Below are positions 44,118-56,362 of a DNA stretch of 64,000 nt, in pieces. Both the position numbers and the translations under genes were made by a program. Source of the DNA: Cladopsammia gracilis (lineage: Eukaryota; Cnidaria; Anthozoa; Scleractinia; Dendrophylliidae); contig JAJGOT010001070.1 of NCBI GenBank assembly GCA_022457155.1, positions 20,512-84,511 on the forward strand, in the 5' to 3' direction. Below the pieces are notes generated by a model. The model was not told where the DNA came from, ran no database searches, and saw nothing but the letters and a program-made list of their open reading frames with translations. Position 1 is the stretch's first letter. Every line of letters begins with the position of its first letter.

Positions 44118-45980
44118 TTTGTTATCTCGTCAAGGTGTATCCTTTAAACGTATCGAGTAAAACAAAAAGTTACTCAGTACTTTGTTAATAAATAGAAAGA
44201 GAAAGATATTCGCAGTCGTGCCCATTTAATAGAAGAATTTGTCTGAATCAGGGATAAAGCCAGAAAAAAAATAATCAGTCTTATGTGGGACTCGATTATG
44301 ATACGGGTCCAGTGAAGGAGCATTTGCACACTTTGTAGTTTTCGTAAACGCTATTGCCCAAAGGATAAATGAATCTTTTGATGGCCGCAGACTAGCTATA
44401 ATTCCTAAACGATTGCTGTCAGAGTGTTGAAATTCTGTTTCTTTCTGCTTTTGTTAGCCAATATTTTAATAACGGTGTTTTCAAAGGAGATCACGATAGC
44501 ATTTCAGTCGATTGGGTAGATGTGACGATTTAATTTTCAAAGGAGCCGTTCAGTTGTACAGGGGAAGCCATGTTTTACAGAAATATAAATATGGCTTTCG
44601 TCGATCGCCGTGGTAGGATAGTTTACTTTTTTATGACTTTTTCTATCACAAATCTGAAATTTCAACAGTAAACATCGGTGTAATATCTCATTTATTACTT
44701 CTAAGAATACACGACGTAAAATAGGTAAACTAAATATATCCCGTTTGAAAAAGAGTTCACCATAATTTTCGTCGTGAGAAATTTGCCCTAATCCTAACCC
44801 TAACCCTTCAAAGAGAAAAATAGACGAAACCATTCGATTTAAGTTTTTTTTATAAATGGCGATTGCAATGCCATATTTCTCATTTTGTTTCTTTTTGCTG
44901 TCTTTGCCGATATTTTAGTAACGGTGTTGTCAAAGGAAATCATGATAGCATTTTGATTGGCGCGATGTGACGTTTTAATTTTCAAAGGTGGCGTCCAGTT
45001 GCGGAGACTGAAGCCATATTTTATATAAATAATGACTTTCGTCGACCGCGGTGGTAAAAAAAAATGAAGAGTTCACTTTTTATGACTGTCAGTTTTTGTC
45101 CAAATCTGAAATATTTCGGCAAAAAAGACTGGGTCAAAAACTTCTTTACTGCCAAAAATACACGACGTAAAATAGGTACACCAACTCCTATATAAAAAAG
45201 GTTTACCATATTCTTCGTCATGAACAATTTACCCTAATCTGTAATCCATCAAAAGACAAAAAAATAAGGAACCTTTCGTTTCAAGATCGAAGTTTCGATT
45301 AAATAGAGGTTATTCATCGAAAAGTTGTGTAATACGACTGGGTATTTTAACGAGCTAGTTTTTTATTTTTTAGTTTTCAAATTTCTCATTTTGCTTCTTT
45401 TTGCTGTCTTTAGCCGATATTTTAGTAACGGTGTTGTCAAAGGAGATCATGATAGCATTTTGATTGGCGCGATGTGACAATTTAATTTTCAAAGAAGTTG
45501 TCTAGTTGTACAGAGACTGAAGCCATATTTTATATAAAATAATTTGACTTTCGTCGACCGCCGTGGTAATACTGAGGAGTTCGCTTTTTGTGACTCTCAG
45601 TTTTTGTCCAAATCTGAAATATTTCTGCAAAAAATGACCAGGTCAAACACTTCAGTTTTTTTACTGCCAAAAATACCCGACGTAAAATAGGTGAACTAAC
45701 TCCCGCATAAAAAAGGTTTACCATATTCTTCGTCATAAAAAAACTTACCCTTATCACTAATACATCAAAAGACAAAAACGTAAGGAATCCTTCGTTTTTA
45801 AGATCGAAGTTTCGATTAAATAAAGATTATTCATTGAAAAGTTGTCTAATACGACTGGGTATTTTAACGAGCTTTAACGAGCTTTAACGAGCCTTTGAAA
45901 AAATAAATCCTGACAAGTAAAAATGCCTAGACGTATTACACAACTATTCACTGAATAAGTTCCCTTATTTAACGGCTTAC
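44118..45980. repeat. GPCR upstream block and ~500-bp tandem units
   Basis: 44118-44650 matches the flank of GPCR copy 2. The motif CAAAGGAGATCATGATAGCA or near variants recurs at about 44483, 44931 and 45437, defining units of 450-510 bp. The matching region at 19.85-23.45 kb carries two extra insertions (20409 and 21813). Small ORFs such as 44537-44833 are not conserved as proteins. Confidence 0.65.
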
Positions 45981-48850
45981 CTTAATGAGAATCGGATCTG
46001 CTTGAGATGGCTTCTTGATAACTCATTCGAGACCAAGGCCTTGGCAGTTTTGCAACCGACGTTACGTTGGGTGTCCTGAATAAATACGAGTTAACAATAT
46101 GGGGGATCGACCAATTCCGAAGGCAATGTATTAGTAATAAAAACGGTCTATAACGAGAATACTAACATGGAGGCAAACTATTGGCTGACTGAATAATCTA
46201 GTAGTGATTTACTTTAACAACAGACATTTAGTCGGCCATAAATTAATGGCGGTACAATTTCCTGTGGCGGATAGCAAATATATAATTCTCGAGAATGCTC
46301 TGAAGGATTTATTGGTTAGGTTTGGACAATAAAGAGCAAGTTAGAAATGATAGCTAGTTAGAAATTTGAAATTCGATGAAAAAACAAAAACGTTTAACAT
46401 CAAAGCCCTCAATTATCACAGACGAGGTGTAGTCCGCATGCAGATGTTAACTGATAATTAATAACGGTCGGTGCCAGGTCGGTGCCTTTCACTAAAACAC
46501 GGCAAGTTTGAAGTTGAAACTCGATTTTTTTTAATTTTTTTTTTTTAAAAACAAAAACCGCAGGTCGCTGGAGGGTTACTTGCTTTAAAAATAGTTAACA
46601 CTTTACGTTAGTACCGTGTGCTTTCTTTTTCTTTATATTATAGGGTCTCCAAACAAGGAATGTTTAGAAAAACGCTTGGAATTGCCGTTGTACCGTTTTT
46701 CTAGTGCCTTGTTTAAAGGGAACTATGCGTTTGATATTTTCCGTTCTTTTAGCTGAATATTACAGCGAGGAATCTTATCTCCCTAATTTACCAGTTGTTT
46801 TCTCTTTTCCCACTTTCTTTCGTACCCAAACCGATAGTTTTTATTCCTCCAAAAACGAAAACCGTTATATTTGCCAATGTTATGAACGTTTGAGCTTAAA
46901 ATTCGCTAAAGAAAACGTTTGTATTTAGTCTCATTACTCATGCGCGAAGCGGCATGAGGTAAGGTTTCGGCTCCGTTTTTCTTGTTATTATTATTTTTAT
47001 TATTTTTTGTCACGATTTTGCTTGCAAATTTATGCACGCATATTTTAAATTGTACACTTCCGGTTCATAGCTTTGCTTTTACACTTCCTGTTTAGTGACT
47101 TCCGGCTACTCTCACTTCCGGCAAAACAGCGTCACTGAAATGTCACGACAGCGTCTCCTGCAACCTTACGCGTACTTGCATTACTAATATTCACGTTAGG
47201 TATATATAAGGCTTAGACGAATCACTGGCTTCATTGTGGTACAGCCTTCATTTACAAAACAATCAATAGTAAACAACTTGGTTTGCAGGAACGATGACTG
47301 AATGAACGAAGTAACTCTTCTCCATGTTGGACATCTTCTTATCATGTTTAAAATATATCATAAAACTTTCTTACGCATGCGCATGAGTATAGGCTGCTGG
47401 GAGCCTCTTGTTAATAACGAATTTTGAAGGCGACTAAGGCCTTCTGATTGAACTTATATTCAAGTTGTCCTCCGAAACGATTGGATTCGCCGACGCCTTA
47501 AAAAACAATTAAGAAAATAAGTTCACGATAATAAGTTCGTGGGTTGTGGTTGAGACCGATCCAAAGATACCGTTTGTTTTTGTTTTTAAGGAAGTCCGTT
47601 AGTCTGTTTCCAAATTATGATTGAAGGAATAGCTAGGTTTAACTTAAGAGTTTGCCTGCACTTACGCCTTTCTCTTAAGTCAGCTATTTTTAATTAGTAT
47701 CAATTTGAAAAGAAAATAAATATTTGTATTAATGGACCTGAAAATAATGCTCCAGTTCTGCTAACATTTATTATCATGTAAATGCACGGCAATATTGTTT
47801 TGTTTTCGGATTCAGGTGACCTTATGGGAATTACAATTTGTGGATTGCAGTTTGAAAAAAAAAAAGAATTGGTTAATAGCGTCACCAATAGCAGCAAGAT
47901 GGTGATTGGTGGAACTTAAAATGGACGAATAAACATTATTTATATTTATTTATTATTTATTAATAGAATTCTCCTGTTGATGTGTTTGTTGACCGTTGAC
48001 ATCATGTTGTTAGGGTGAAGTCTTTAAAGAGTGATCGACAGCTGTATAATTGTTTTTATTAAAAATGTTAGTACATTCCGGTGTCGTAATATCTCGAACT
48101 ATTTTTTAGCTTATTATGCTTTTCTGAAAAAGAAACGTGAAGGAACTCAGTTTTGTATGAAATTCATGTTTGTGAGGGGATTTTCATAAAATAGAAATAT
48201 TTTCCTTAAAACTTGACAAAATTTTCAACTTTAATTTTCCCCAGGTTAAACAAAAACTGGCAAAATTAAGTCGCTATTTTGGCTTTTAGTAAGCTCAAAG
48301 CGTATTGGAATAGTAGTCAAAGATACTTTTGAACGAGTCATATATGCCTCATCATCAGTAACACCCAACGAGGAATATCTGGCTTTGTTAAGAGATTTAT
48401 TGGTTAGGTTTAAGTTTGAAATGATAGCTAGTTAGAAAATTGAAATTCCATGAAAAAATACAAAACGTTTAAACGTGTTTAACATCAAAGGCCTTAATTA
48501 TCGCAGGCGAGGTGTCGTCCGCATGCAGATGTTAAGGATAATTAATAACGGTCGGTGCCTTTCAATAAAACACGCACGTTTGATGTTGAAACTCGATTAA
48601 AACAAGAAAACCGCAGGTCGCTGGAGGTCGGTTACTTGCTTTAAAAATAGTTAACACTTTACGTTAGTACCGTGTGCTTTCTTTTTCTTTATATTATAGG
48701 GTCTCCAAACGAGGACTGTTTAGAAAAACGCTTGGAATTGCCGTTGTACCGTTTTTCTAGTACCGTGTTTAAAGGGAACTATGTGTTTAATATTTTCCGT
48801 TTTGTATTCAGCTAAAAGAATCTTTAATATCCCCCGAATTGATTAGTCTT
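45981..48850. repeat. Dispersed multi-kilobase repeat, copies 3 and 4 of its blocks
   Basis: Blocks known from 13.1-14.4 and 23.6-26.1 kb recur: GTCGGTGCC..GGGAACTATGCG at 46470-46740 and 48550-48790, TCGTACCCAAACCGATA at 46820, and the CAGCTGTATAATTG block at 48030-48340. An extra segment at 46930-47405 (CATGCGCGAAGCGGCATGAG.., and CATGCGCATGAG) is absent from the other copies. No gene. Confidence 0.6.
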
Positions 48851-48949
48851 CCACGCAGCCGTTATGTTTAGAAGGACTAGGGACTAGAGTTAGGTGTCGT
48901 GTGGCCTCGTTACGTCACGGGCATGCGCAAGATTAGCTTAGGAGACCAC

Positions 48950-49048
48950 GAGGTTTTTTGACTCGCCATCTTGTTTTCTAGAACTGTGAACCATGAATAT
49001 GTTGATAAATTTAACGAGTTTAAAAGCATGAACCGACGAGTGATTTAG
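48950..49048. repeat. 99-bp direct repeat, left copy
   Basis: Begins GAGGTTTTTTGACTCGCC and ends GTGATTTAG; almost identical to 55460-55558. The pair brackets 6.4 kb containing the BEL/Pao remnant. Confidence 0.8.
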
Positions 49049-49837
49049 GGCGCGATCCATTCGACCAAAAAATCCGGTTTGAATTTCCGAAATTTTCAAA
49101 TTGTCACCAATGTAATTTAATTATTACTCGTGGCGAAGCACACGAGTTGTAAATCCGGCGTTGACTTTTCTTGTTTTTTTTTTTTTCGTGTCACATTAGC
49201 GCATGCAAATTTATGCACGCATATTTAAGTCAATATCGACGACTATATGGCTTTCGGCCATGAAATACATACCGTAAAATCTCTCCGTGTGTGTACTCTA
49301 GAAGCAAGATAAAGAACTACTGCGTACAACTGCACACTTTCAAGACAATTCAAGGCGTTCATAGATGGATAGGACCGTTTGATATTGTGTTCGCTGCTTA
49401 TTCCTGTGGGATTTTTGCTCTGGCAAGTTCTGTGTTTTATATATTAAACTTGCCATTTGCTTAGCGATCGAGCTCCGGGTCGAGCTTAAGTGTCAGCTAC
49501 TGAATCTAGTGAATGCAGTGTAGTCTTTTCTCTCACTCACTCACTCACTCACTCACTCACTCACTCACTCACTCACTCACTCACTCACTCACTCACTCGC
49601 TCCTTCCATCAGCTGTAAACTTAGTGAGCAAATGCCTTGTTACGAACACGTTTCGTAACAGGAATTCAACGTGAATCCAACGATAACAATAGACCACAAT
49701 AATTAATTTGATGTAAACGAATATAGACAACAATATGCTTACAGATGTTTCGCATTTGGAGTTTTTAGTGCAACATTAAAATCGATGTAAAAGGATTCTG
49801 CAACCTAAACACGCGTCTTGATGGTAGTATGTGCTCT
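49049..49837. other. Non-coding, with a CTCA microsatellite
   Basis: 49531-49598 is a (CTCA)n run of about 17 units. The remaining sequence has CATGCAAATTTATGCACGCATAT-like stretches shared with 47020-47050. No ORF. Confidence 0.6.
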
Positions 49838-50323
49838 TGGACAGCGCAGTGATTGAGTTTGTGGCTTAGTCCCAGACGGCTCGAGTTCGAATCTCCATAA
49901 AGTCCTTTTTTTTTTTTCCTTTTTTTTTTCGAACTGGACATTATGAAAGTGATACTTTTTTTTCGTTCGTCAAAAATCCTTACGTTTAATTTAAAAAAAT
50001 TTATATATATCGAACTGTGTCAGTGTGAAAACGTAAGCTTACGGCAATATTGCGTTACGCGTTACGCGTAAGCATTTCTTCTTCTTTTCGGGTTGGCCCT
50101 TAGGAGCCTTTGATTAGATATAATTTTAAGCTTATGTTTCTCTGTAAAAGCACTCAAATCACTTGGGAATCAATTATGCAATGAGTTAAAGGCGCCACGA
50201 GTTCAAGCTGTGTACAGCTTCTTGTTCATTTTTGTTTTCTTTCCTTTTGTTAGTTAGTTGTAAGCTTTTGCAATATTGTAAAATCTACAGTCATGCAAAT
50301 AAAGCTAAATGTTGTTGTTGTTG
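49838..50323 (+). repeat. Possible tRNA-derived SINE with TTG tail
   Basis: A tRNA-like head with a good B box (GAGTTCGAATC, 49882-49892) and weak A box (CAGTGATTGAG, 49853) is followed by T runs and a body. The end AAATAAAGCTAAATG then (TTG)n at 50311-50323 looks like a LINE-type or SINE-type tail. The head does not fold as a functional tRNA. Treating head and tail as one element is a guess. Confidence 0.4.
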
Positions 50324-50599
50324 TCTCCGCCTTCGTTCGGTGGAGTTGTTTATTCGTCTACTCCGTTTACTCCGCTTTATCCTCCGAGTTCAGTGCCGCC
50401 TATGCCCGTCGTGGTAGAACAGCACCTTCAGCTGCAGCAGGCAACTTCAGTGGCACCTGTGGCTTCAGTCGGAAATTTAATGAATCAGTCACATGCTTTA
50501 CCGTTTACTGCAGTAACTGTGCCCTCACCGAGTACTTATGTACTATCACCAACGCAACAATTATATGTACCCTTCAGCGGAGGCCAAGGTCAGTCTTTG

Positions 50600-51002
50600 G
50601 TATGTACTTGGTGTATCCCTTATTATTTTGTATTTAAACACTTAGTTTTTATTTCAGTAGAAAAAGAAGATAAAAACAGCAGAATGGGGAATCGAACCCG
50701 GGCCGTATGATCTACTCCATGCACTACTATCTACTGTACTACCGAGGACTGGCTGCCGGAAATCGTAATTTTTAAGGGATATAAGATAATATGCTGCCAG
50801 CCCAGACCATATATAAGAACTAACCCTTTCAATACACTGGAAATACTGGAATCAGTGTTTAACCCTAAATACTAAAATCAGTGCTTTAACCCTAGATACT
50901 GTAATCCGACCCTAAATTACACTGCAATATATCTAAAAACATTACAATAAGGGATACATGAAGTAGCATACATTATGATCAGGGATACACCAAGTACCTA
51001 GG
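50600..51002. mobile_element. 403-bp inverted-repeat element with 9-bp duplication
   Basis: Ends GTATGTACTTGGTGTATCCC and GGGATACACCAAGTACCTAGG are inverted. CAGTCTTTG is duplicated (50591-50599, 51003-51011). The inner right side carries a second copy of the terminal sequence (AATAAGGGATAC..GCATAC, 50945-50970). It contains a tRNA-like segment on the minus strand (50680-50748). A 9-bp duplication is usual for Mutator-type elements. Confidence 0.78.
50680..50748 (-). repeat. tRNA-like segment inside the 403-bp element
   Basis: Minus-strand B box GGGTTCGATTCCCC (50699-50686) is perfect and an A-box-like TAGTACAGTAG is at 50741-50731. The anticodon stem does not pair well, so a functional tRNA is unlikely; a captured tRNA or SINE head is more plausible. 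Confidence 0.5.
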
Positions 51003-51681
51003 CAGTCTTTGTCCACTTGGAGCAACCAGCCATTTTCATTGTCCTCTTCAGACCAGATTAGTGTTGACTCTCCTGCCCTACTCAAAAGAGTAAGCATCCC
51101 CAAGTTCTTTGGCAAGAAGAATAATTATGAATCTTGGAAGGCAGCATTTTATTCTTGTGTGGATCGTGCTAGAGCTACGCCAGAATACAAGCTTTTGCGG
51201 TTGCGAGAGTGCCTTCAGGGTGAGCCCCTTAAAGTCATTGAGAACCTGGGACATTCAGCAGCAGCGTACGAAGCAGCCAAGACTCGACTGGAGCGAAAGT
51301 ATGGAGGACAACGAAGGGCTTTGACACTTCGACTTGAAGAGTTGGACGCTTTCAAACCAGTGAAAGAAGGAAATGAAAGAGACCCGGAGAAGTTTGCTGA
51401 ACTCCTTGATGGAATTGTTGTTAACTTGACGGATGCTAACCAGGAAACCGAGCTAGGAAGTGGATCACTCTACATCACTCTTCAGCGGAAGTTTAACAAA
51501 GGCCTTCTCACTAAGTACAAGCAGTGGGTTAACGACAACCATCGCACTGAGAATGTGGGAACACTTAGAGAGTTTGTCGACAGAAAGTCAGAGTTTTTGA
51601 CCACAGACTCTGAGACTATAACTGGTGTTCTTAAACATCAAGGAAAAGCCTTTCTAACTCAGGAAGAAGAAGTCAAATCGG

Positions 51682-52563
51682 GTGTGCAAGGTGTGCAATG
51701 AACAACACGGGGTTTGGGTTTGTGAGAGCTTTAAGAGGATGACAGTGTCAAAGCGATGGGAAGAAGCCACCGAACACAAACTGTGCTTTCGTCGTCTAGC
51801 TGATGGACATAGAGGTGAAACGTGTTTTAAGAGTAGAGTGTGTAGACTAGATGGATGCCGGTCAGCTCACCATCGAATGCTTCATGAAGACGGCGCTGCA
51901 GACAGGAACCTTCACAGTGCTTCAGCAACTAGACCAGAGCTGTCCGGCACACCTGCAGGTGGAACTGTTGTAGAAGGGGAGCTTAGTGAGAGGACCCACA
52001 TGACGACCACTGCATTGAAACTCACTGTTCCTTCTGAATTCATGGCTCTGCGGAACGTTCCTGTGTACCTGACCAATGGAACTAAACAAGTGAAAGTGAA
52101 TGCCCTCCTGGATGAAGGTAGCAGTAGGTCCTATCTAAATAGTAATGTTGCCGCAGAACTTGGACTGGAGGGGAGACCACATGAGCTGACTGTGAAGGTT
52201 CTTAATGATAACCAGGAGAAGCTAGACTCCTCAGTAGTAGAGTTTACGATAAACAGTTTGGATGACAAGGTGCACAAATCAGCTTCTGCTTACACAACTG
52301 AACGAGTCACTGGCAACATGCAAGTTGTGGACTGGAACTTGTACAAATCCAAGTGGAAGCACTTGAAGGGTATAAAGTTCCCACAAGTGGGGCCCAGGCC
52401 CATCGTAGAATTGCTCATTGGAGTAGATCAGTGTGATTTGCTGTACTCCTTGGAAGATGTTAGAGGACGACCCGGAGAGCTCATTGCTAGATTGACACCA
52501 CTGGGATGGACGGCAACCCCGAGTTACAGGCAGACAGAATTCAAACCAATTTCACATTCTTGG
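51682..52563 (+). pseudogene. BEL/Pao zinc knuckle and aspartic protease region
   Basis: The frame opens with CKVCNEQHGVWVC, a CCHC-like knuckle with LCFRRLADGHRGETC, and CRSAHHRMLH. The protease core follows as VNALLDEGSSRSYLNS, where the usual D-S/T-G triad reads DEG. The frame ends at TAA 52564-52566 and the region continues into the RT linker with further stops. Confidence 0.8.
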
Positions 52564-52566
52564 TAA

Positions 52567-53789
52567 ATGACTCACGTGAACTGAACAATCTTGTTCGTCT
52601 CTGGGAAATTTAAGAGCCCAAAGAAATCCAGACTGTCAAACCAGAGGAGAAGCTTGCCAGAGATAGAGTTGCTGAGACCCTGGCCTTTGAAGATGGCCGC
52701 TACAGCGTTGGTTTGCCATGGAAGACCAAAGACCATGAGTTGCCAGATAACTTCAACATGGCTTTGCGCCGCCCGCAGAACACAGAGAAACGACTTCAGA
52801 TATCTCCTGAACTTGGCAAGGCTTACAGTGAAGTGCTTCAGGCGTATTAAGCTAAAGGGTACATCCGTAAGGTGTCACCAGAAGAAGAGAAGCCTGGTCA
52901 AGGCTGGTACCTGCCCCACTTTCCAGTTCTGAGGCCAGACACGTCCACGACAAAGACCCGAATTGTATTTGATACTTCTGCCAAGTATGAGGAAGTGTCT
53001 CTCAATGATGTTTTGCTGCAAGGTCCCAAGCTCCAAAATGACCTGTTTGCTGTTTTGCTACGGTTTCGACGTGACCCGGTAGCCTTAATGTGCGATATTA
53101 TGGAAATGTGTGCCTACAGATCAAGTTAAAACCAATCGACCGACCTTATCACCGTTTCCTGTGGCGAAACTTGAACACTCAAGAGGATCCTGATGTTTTT
53201 GAGTTCGACCGTATTGTGCTCGGAGTAAATTCGTCACCGTTTCTGGCACAGTTTGTCGCCCAGCAGCATGCTCAGAAACACCAATCAGAGTTTCCCCTTG
53301 GAGCTGAGACGGTTTTGAAGAGTACCTACATGGACGACAGCATGGACTCAGTTCCGGATACGAAGACTGGCATTGAATTGTACAAGCAGCTGTCGCAGTT
53401 GTGGGCTTCAGCGGGAATGCATGCGAGGAAGTGGCTGTCTAATGTTCCTGATGTGTTAGAGTGTATCCCATCTGCTGATTGTGTTATGGAGGTTGATCTT
53501 GATAGAGGTGAACCGCCCGTTGTGAAGACTCTGGGAGTGTTGTGGTCTCCTAATGAAGACGAGTTCAATACCAAGTGCATCAGCCTAGCGGGGATCACAG
53601 CGGTACCAAGGAAGATCGCTACCTTGTTTGACCCCCTTGGATTCTTAGCGCCATATGTTGTCCGGGCCAAGATCATTCTTCAAGAGATGTGGGAAAGCGG
53701 AGTTGAATGGGATGACTCGGTAGATGAGAGCTTGTCAGGGAAAGCTCGGCAGTGGTTTGAAGAACTTTCTGACCTCCCTTGTCTTCGTA
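52567..53789 (+). pseudogene. BEL/Pao reverse transcriptase region, multiply broken
   Basis: One frame reads RELNNLVRLWE then a stop, continues GRYSVGLPWK with a second stop after LGKAYSEVLQAY, then GWYLPHFPV, TRIVFDTSAKYEEVSLNDVLLQGP. A frameshift near 53100 leads to RPYHRFLWR, VLGVNSSPFLAQF, the YMDD box (53329-53340) with DSMDSVP after it, and LGVLWSP, KIATLFDPLGFLAP. The order is diagnostic for BEL/Pao. Two stops and at least one frameshift rule out function. Confidence 0.85.
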
Positions 53790-53794
53790 TACCT

Positions 53795-55304
53795 TGTTGA
53801 AGCCACAAATGTAATAATTGACCACAAATGTAATAAAGCCCTCAAATGTAATAAGGATTGACCACAAATGTAATAAAGCCCTCAAATGTAATACGAATTG
53901 ACCACAAATGTATTAATGGATTTTACCGTGCGTTCTTCAGTTTGCACAACAGGGTCAGTACTAGCCCTAAGTTGTGAGGACCAGGATTTTGCCAGTCATG
54001 CATATCTTTCTCGGACAACCAAACTTGGACAAACTGAAGTTGTCTATGTGTGTGTTGGACGTCATCTGTCATTCACGTGACCAAACCTGAAGTTGCTATT
54101 ATCTCACTTAAACATTTTTTAGTACGGAACCAAGGCCCAGTTATAAAATGTAAACGAAGTAATGTTCGGAGTGAATAGCTGTCAAGTTAAAAGAAACGTT
54201 TATTCACATTTCACAACCTGAACGAACGTAAGCAATTATTTATGATAGCCTCTTGTCATTTCATTTCAGTTCACTGAAGTCTAAGCGGTATACCACGTCA
54301 TGATCAACGCGGAAATAAGTAGTTATATCACCTTGCCACTAAACTTTGACAGAACTGTCTCTGGCGTAAGAAAAACATCACGTGTCTTTCACTTCATGTG
54401 ACTATATCGGTCACGTGTTCAATCCCGAAGTAACAACGACAATACTGAAGAGCACCTCGCAACCTGACTTTGTAAAATTTTGTCAAATAAACTGCGTACT
54501 TCTTTCAGCTGCATACTCTACCATTTCAGAGGCAAATAAAATCTCCGTAATATCACCCAGTAGTAGCAATACCTCTATATGAAACAGTATAAACTACACG
54601 CATAGACAGGATACCGGTGTACAACAGGTTTCGTGACAATCAACTCACAGAGAGAAAACTTAGTGCGACCGAAGGGTATGCCACTTAAAAGTAATTTATA
54701 TAAAGTTCAAAGTTTAGTTGTTCAAATCGCCCGCCTTTTGGTAAAAGCATGCGCACACAAATGATACGAGTCCCACATACGGTAATGCATGCAATCAGAA
54801 GCTTGAACTAACAATTTCAACAGCAAACAAGTATTAATAATTTCCTTAAGGCGAATCAGAGAAGGGCTTTATTACATTTGTGGTCAATCCTTATTACATT
54901 TGAGGGCTTTATTGCATTTGTGGTCAATTATTACATTTGTGGCTTCAGTATTGAAGCCACAAATGTAATAATTGACCACAAATGCAATAAAGCCCTCAAA
55001 TGTAATGAGGATTGACTACAAATGTGAATGACAGATGACGTCCAACACACTACATAGACAACTTCAGTTTGTCCAAGTTTGGTTGTCCGAGAAAGATAAT
55101 GAATGACTGGCGAAATCCTGGTCCTCACAACTTAGGGCTGGTAACCCTGTTGTGCAAACTAAAGAACGCACGGTAAAATCCATTATTACATTTGTGGTCA
55201 ATTCGTTTTACATTTGAGGGCTTTATTACATTTGTGGTCAGTCCTTATTACATTTGAGGGCTTTATTACATTTGTGGTCAATTATTACATTTGTGGCTTC
55301 AACA
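53795..55304. mobile_element. 1510-bp insertion of two related inverted-repeat elements
   Basis: Outer ends TGTTGAAGCCACAAATG and CATTTGTGGCTTCAACA; TACCT is duplicated (53790-53794, 55305-55309). Subterminal arrays of ACAAATGTAATA alternate with GCCCTC and ATTGACC spacers. A second pair of ends meets at 54949/54950, so a 1155-bp and a 355-bp element lie head to tail. The smaller repeats, inverted, the left 290 bp of the larger and looks like a deletion derivative. No transposase. Superfamily uncertain. Confidence 0.8.
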
Positions 55305-55309
55305 TACCT

Positions 55310-55459
55310 AGATGTCTGCGAACCAGAACTGGAGTCAGAAGTATTACTTCACAGACCTTCGTTGATGCATCTGAGGAGGCGTACGGTGCAGCTACATATA
55401 CAAGACATCTGTACGAAGACGGAACTGTCACTTGTCGTCTTGTAGCTTCGAAATCAAGG
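55310..55459 (+). pseudogene. BEL/Pao RNase H fragment
   Basis: The frame continues from LRIP before the insertion into RCLRTRTG, then TFVDASEEAYGAATYTR and CRLVASKSR, the start of the RNase H domain with its first catalytic Asp (FVDAS). The 1515 bp of insertion plus duplication is a multiple of three, so the frame is kept. Coding similarity stops at the 99-bp direct repeat. Confidence 0.8.
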
Positions 55460-55558
55460 GAGGTTTTTTGACTCGCCATCTTGTTTTCTAGAACTGTGAA
55501 CCATGAATATGTTGATAAATTAAACGAGTTTAAAAGCATGAACCGACGAGTGATTTAG
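55460..55558. repeat. 99-bp direct repeat, right copy
   Basis: Partner of 48950-49048. It truncates the BEL/Pao element. Confidence 0.8.
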
Positions 55559-56355
55559 AATTTTGAACCCGTTCGGAAGAACACGTTATTTGTTTCGTCA
55601 CGCAACGGGGAGTTGCGTTGCGTGACGAGACAAATAACGGCTGCGTGGGAGACTTCGAATTTACTAGCTGCTTCAGGTTCTATTTTCCAACTTTCTTTCG
55701 TACCCAAACCGATATTTTTCATTCCTCCAAAAACAAAAAGCGTTATATTTTCCAATGTTACTAACATTTGAGGTTAAATTTCACTAAAGAAAACTTTTGT
55801 TGTTAGTGTAATTAATTAATAACAAATTTTTAAGGCGACTAAGGTCTTCTGAACTTATATAGTCCTCCGAAACGATTGGATTCGCCGACGCCTTAAAAAA
55901 CAATTAAGAAAATAAGTTCACGATAATAAGTTCGTGGGTTGTGGTTGAGACCGATCCAAATATATATATATATATATATATCGTTTGTTTTGTTGGTCTG
56001 TTTCCAAATTATGATTTAAGGAATAGCTAGGTTTAACTTAACTTAAGAGTTTGCCCGCACTTACGACCACTTACGCCTTTCTCTAATATAATGTCAGCTA
56101 TTTTTAATTATCAATTTGAAAAGAAAATAAATATTTGTATTATTGATCTGAAAATAATGCTCCAGTTCTGTTAACTTTTATTATCATGTTAATTCACTGA
56201 AATGTTATTTTGTCTTCGGCTGCAGGTGACCAAGATGGAAATTACAGTTTGAAAAATAACAGTTTGTTTTGTGTGAAAGAAAGAACTGGTTAACCGCATC
56301 ACCAATAGTAGCAAGATGGTGATTGGTGGAACTTAAAATGGACCAATAAACATAA
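55559..56355. repeat. Dispersed multi-kilobase repeat, copy 5 (left part)
   Basis: Contains the GTCACGCAACG inverted pair (55596-55640), TCGTACCCAAACCGATA, a (TA)n run at 55961-55981, and CACCAATAGTAGCAAGATGG. It continues at 58140 after two insertions. Confidence 0.65.
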
Positions 56356-56362
56356 ATTTATC

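Larger units (their letters stand above)
50324..51695 (+). pseudogene. BEL/Pao gag region, interrupted by an element
   Basis: The first part (to 50599) codes a Pro-, Ser- and Gln-rich segment ending GGQGQSL. The second part (51003 on) resumes in the frame expected without the 403-bp element and its 9-bp duplication, giving STWSNQPFSLSS and then the conserved BEL gag core: RVSIPKFFGKKNNYESWKAA, RLRECLQGEP, LERKYGG. A frameshift near 51690 breaks it from the zinc knuckle. Confidence 0.82.
50324..55459 (+). mobile_element. BEL/Pao retrotransposon remnant without visible LTRs
   Basis: Gag, zinc knuckle, aspartic protease, RT and RNase H regions follow each other in the BEL/Pao order. The remnant is cut at 55459 inside RNase H, before any integrase, and has no recognisable LTR. 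It was itself hit by two younger elements (50600-51002 and 53795-55304). Confidence 0.88.
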
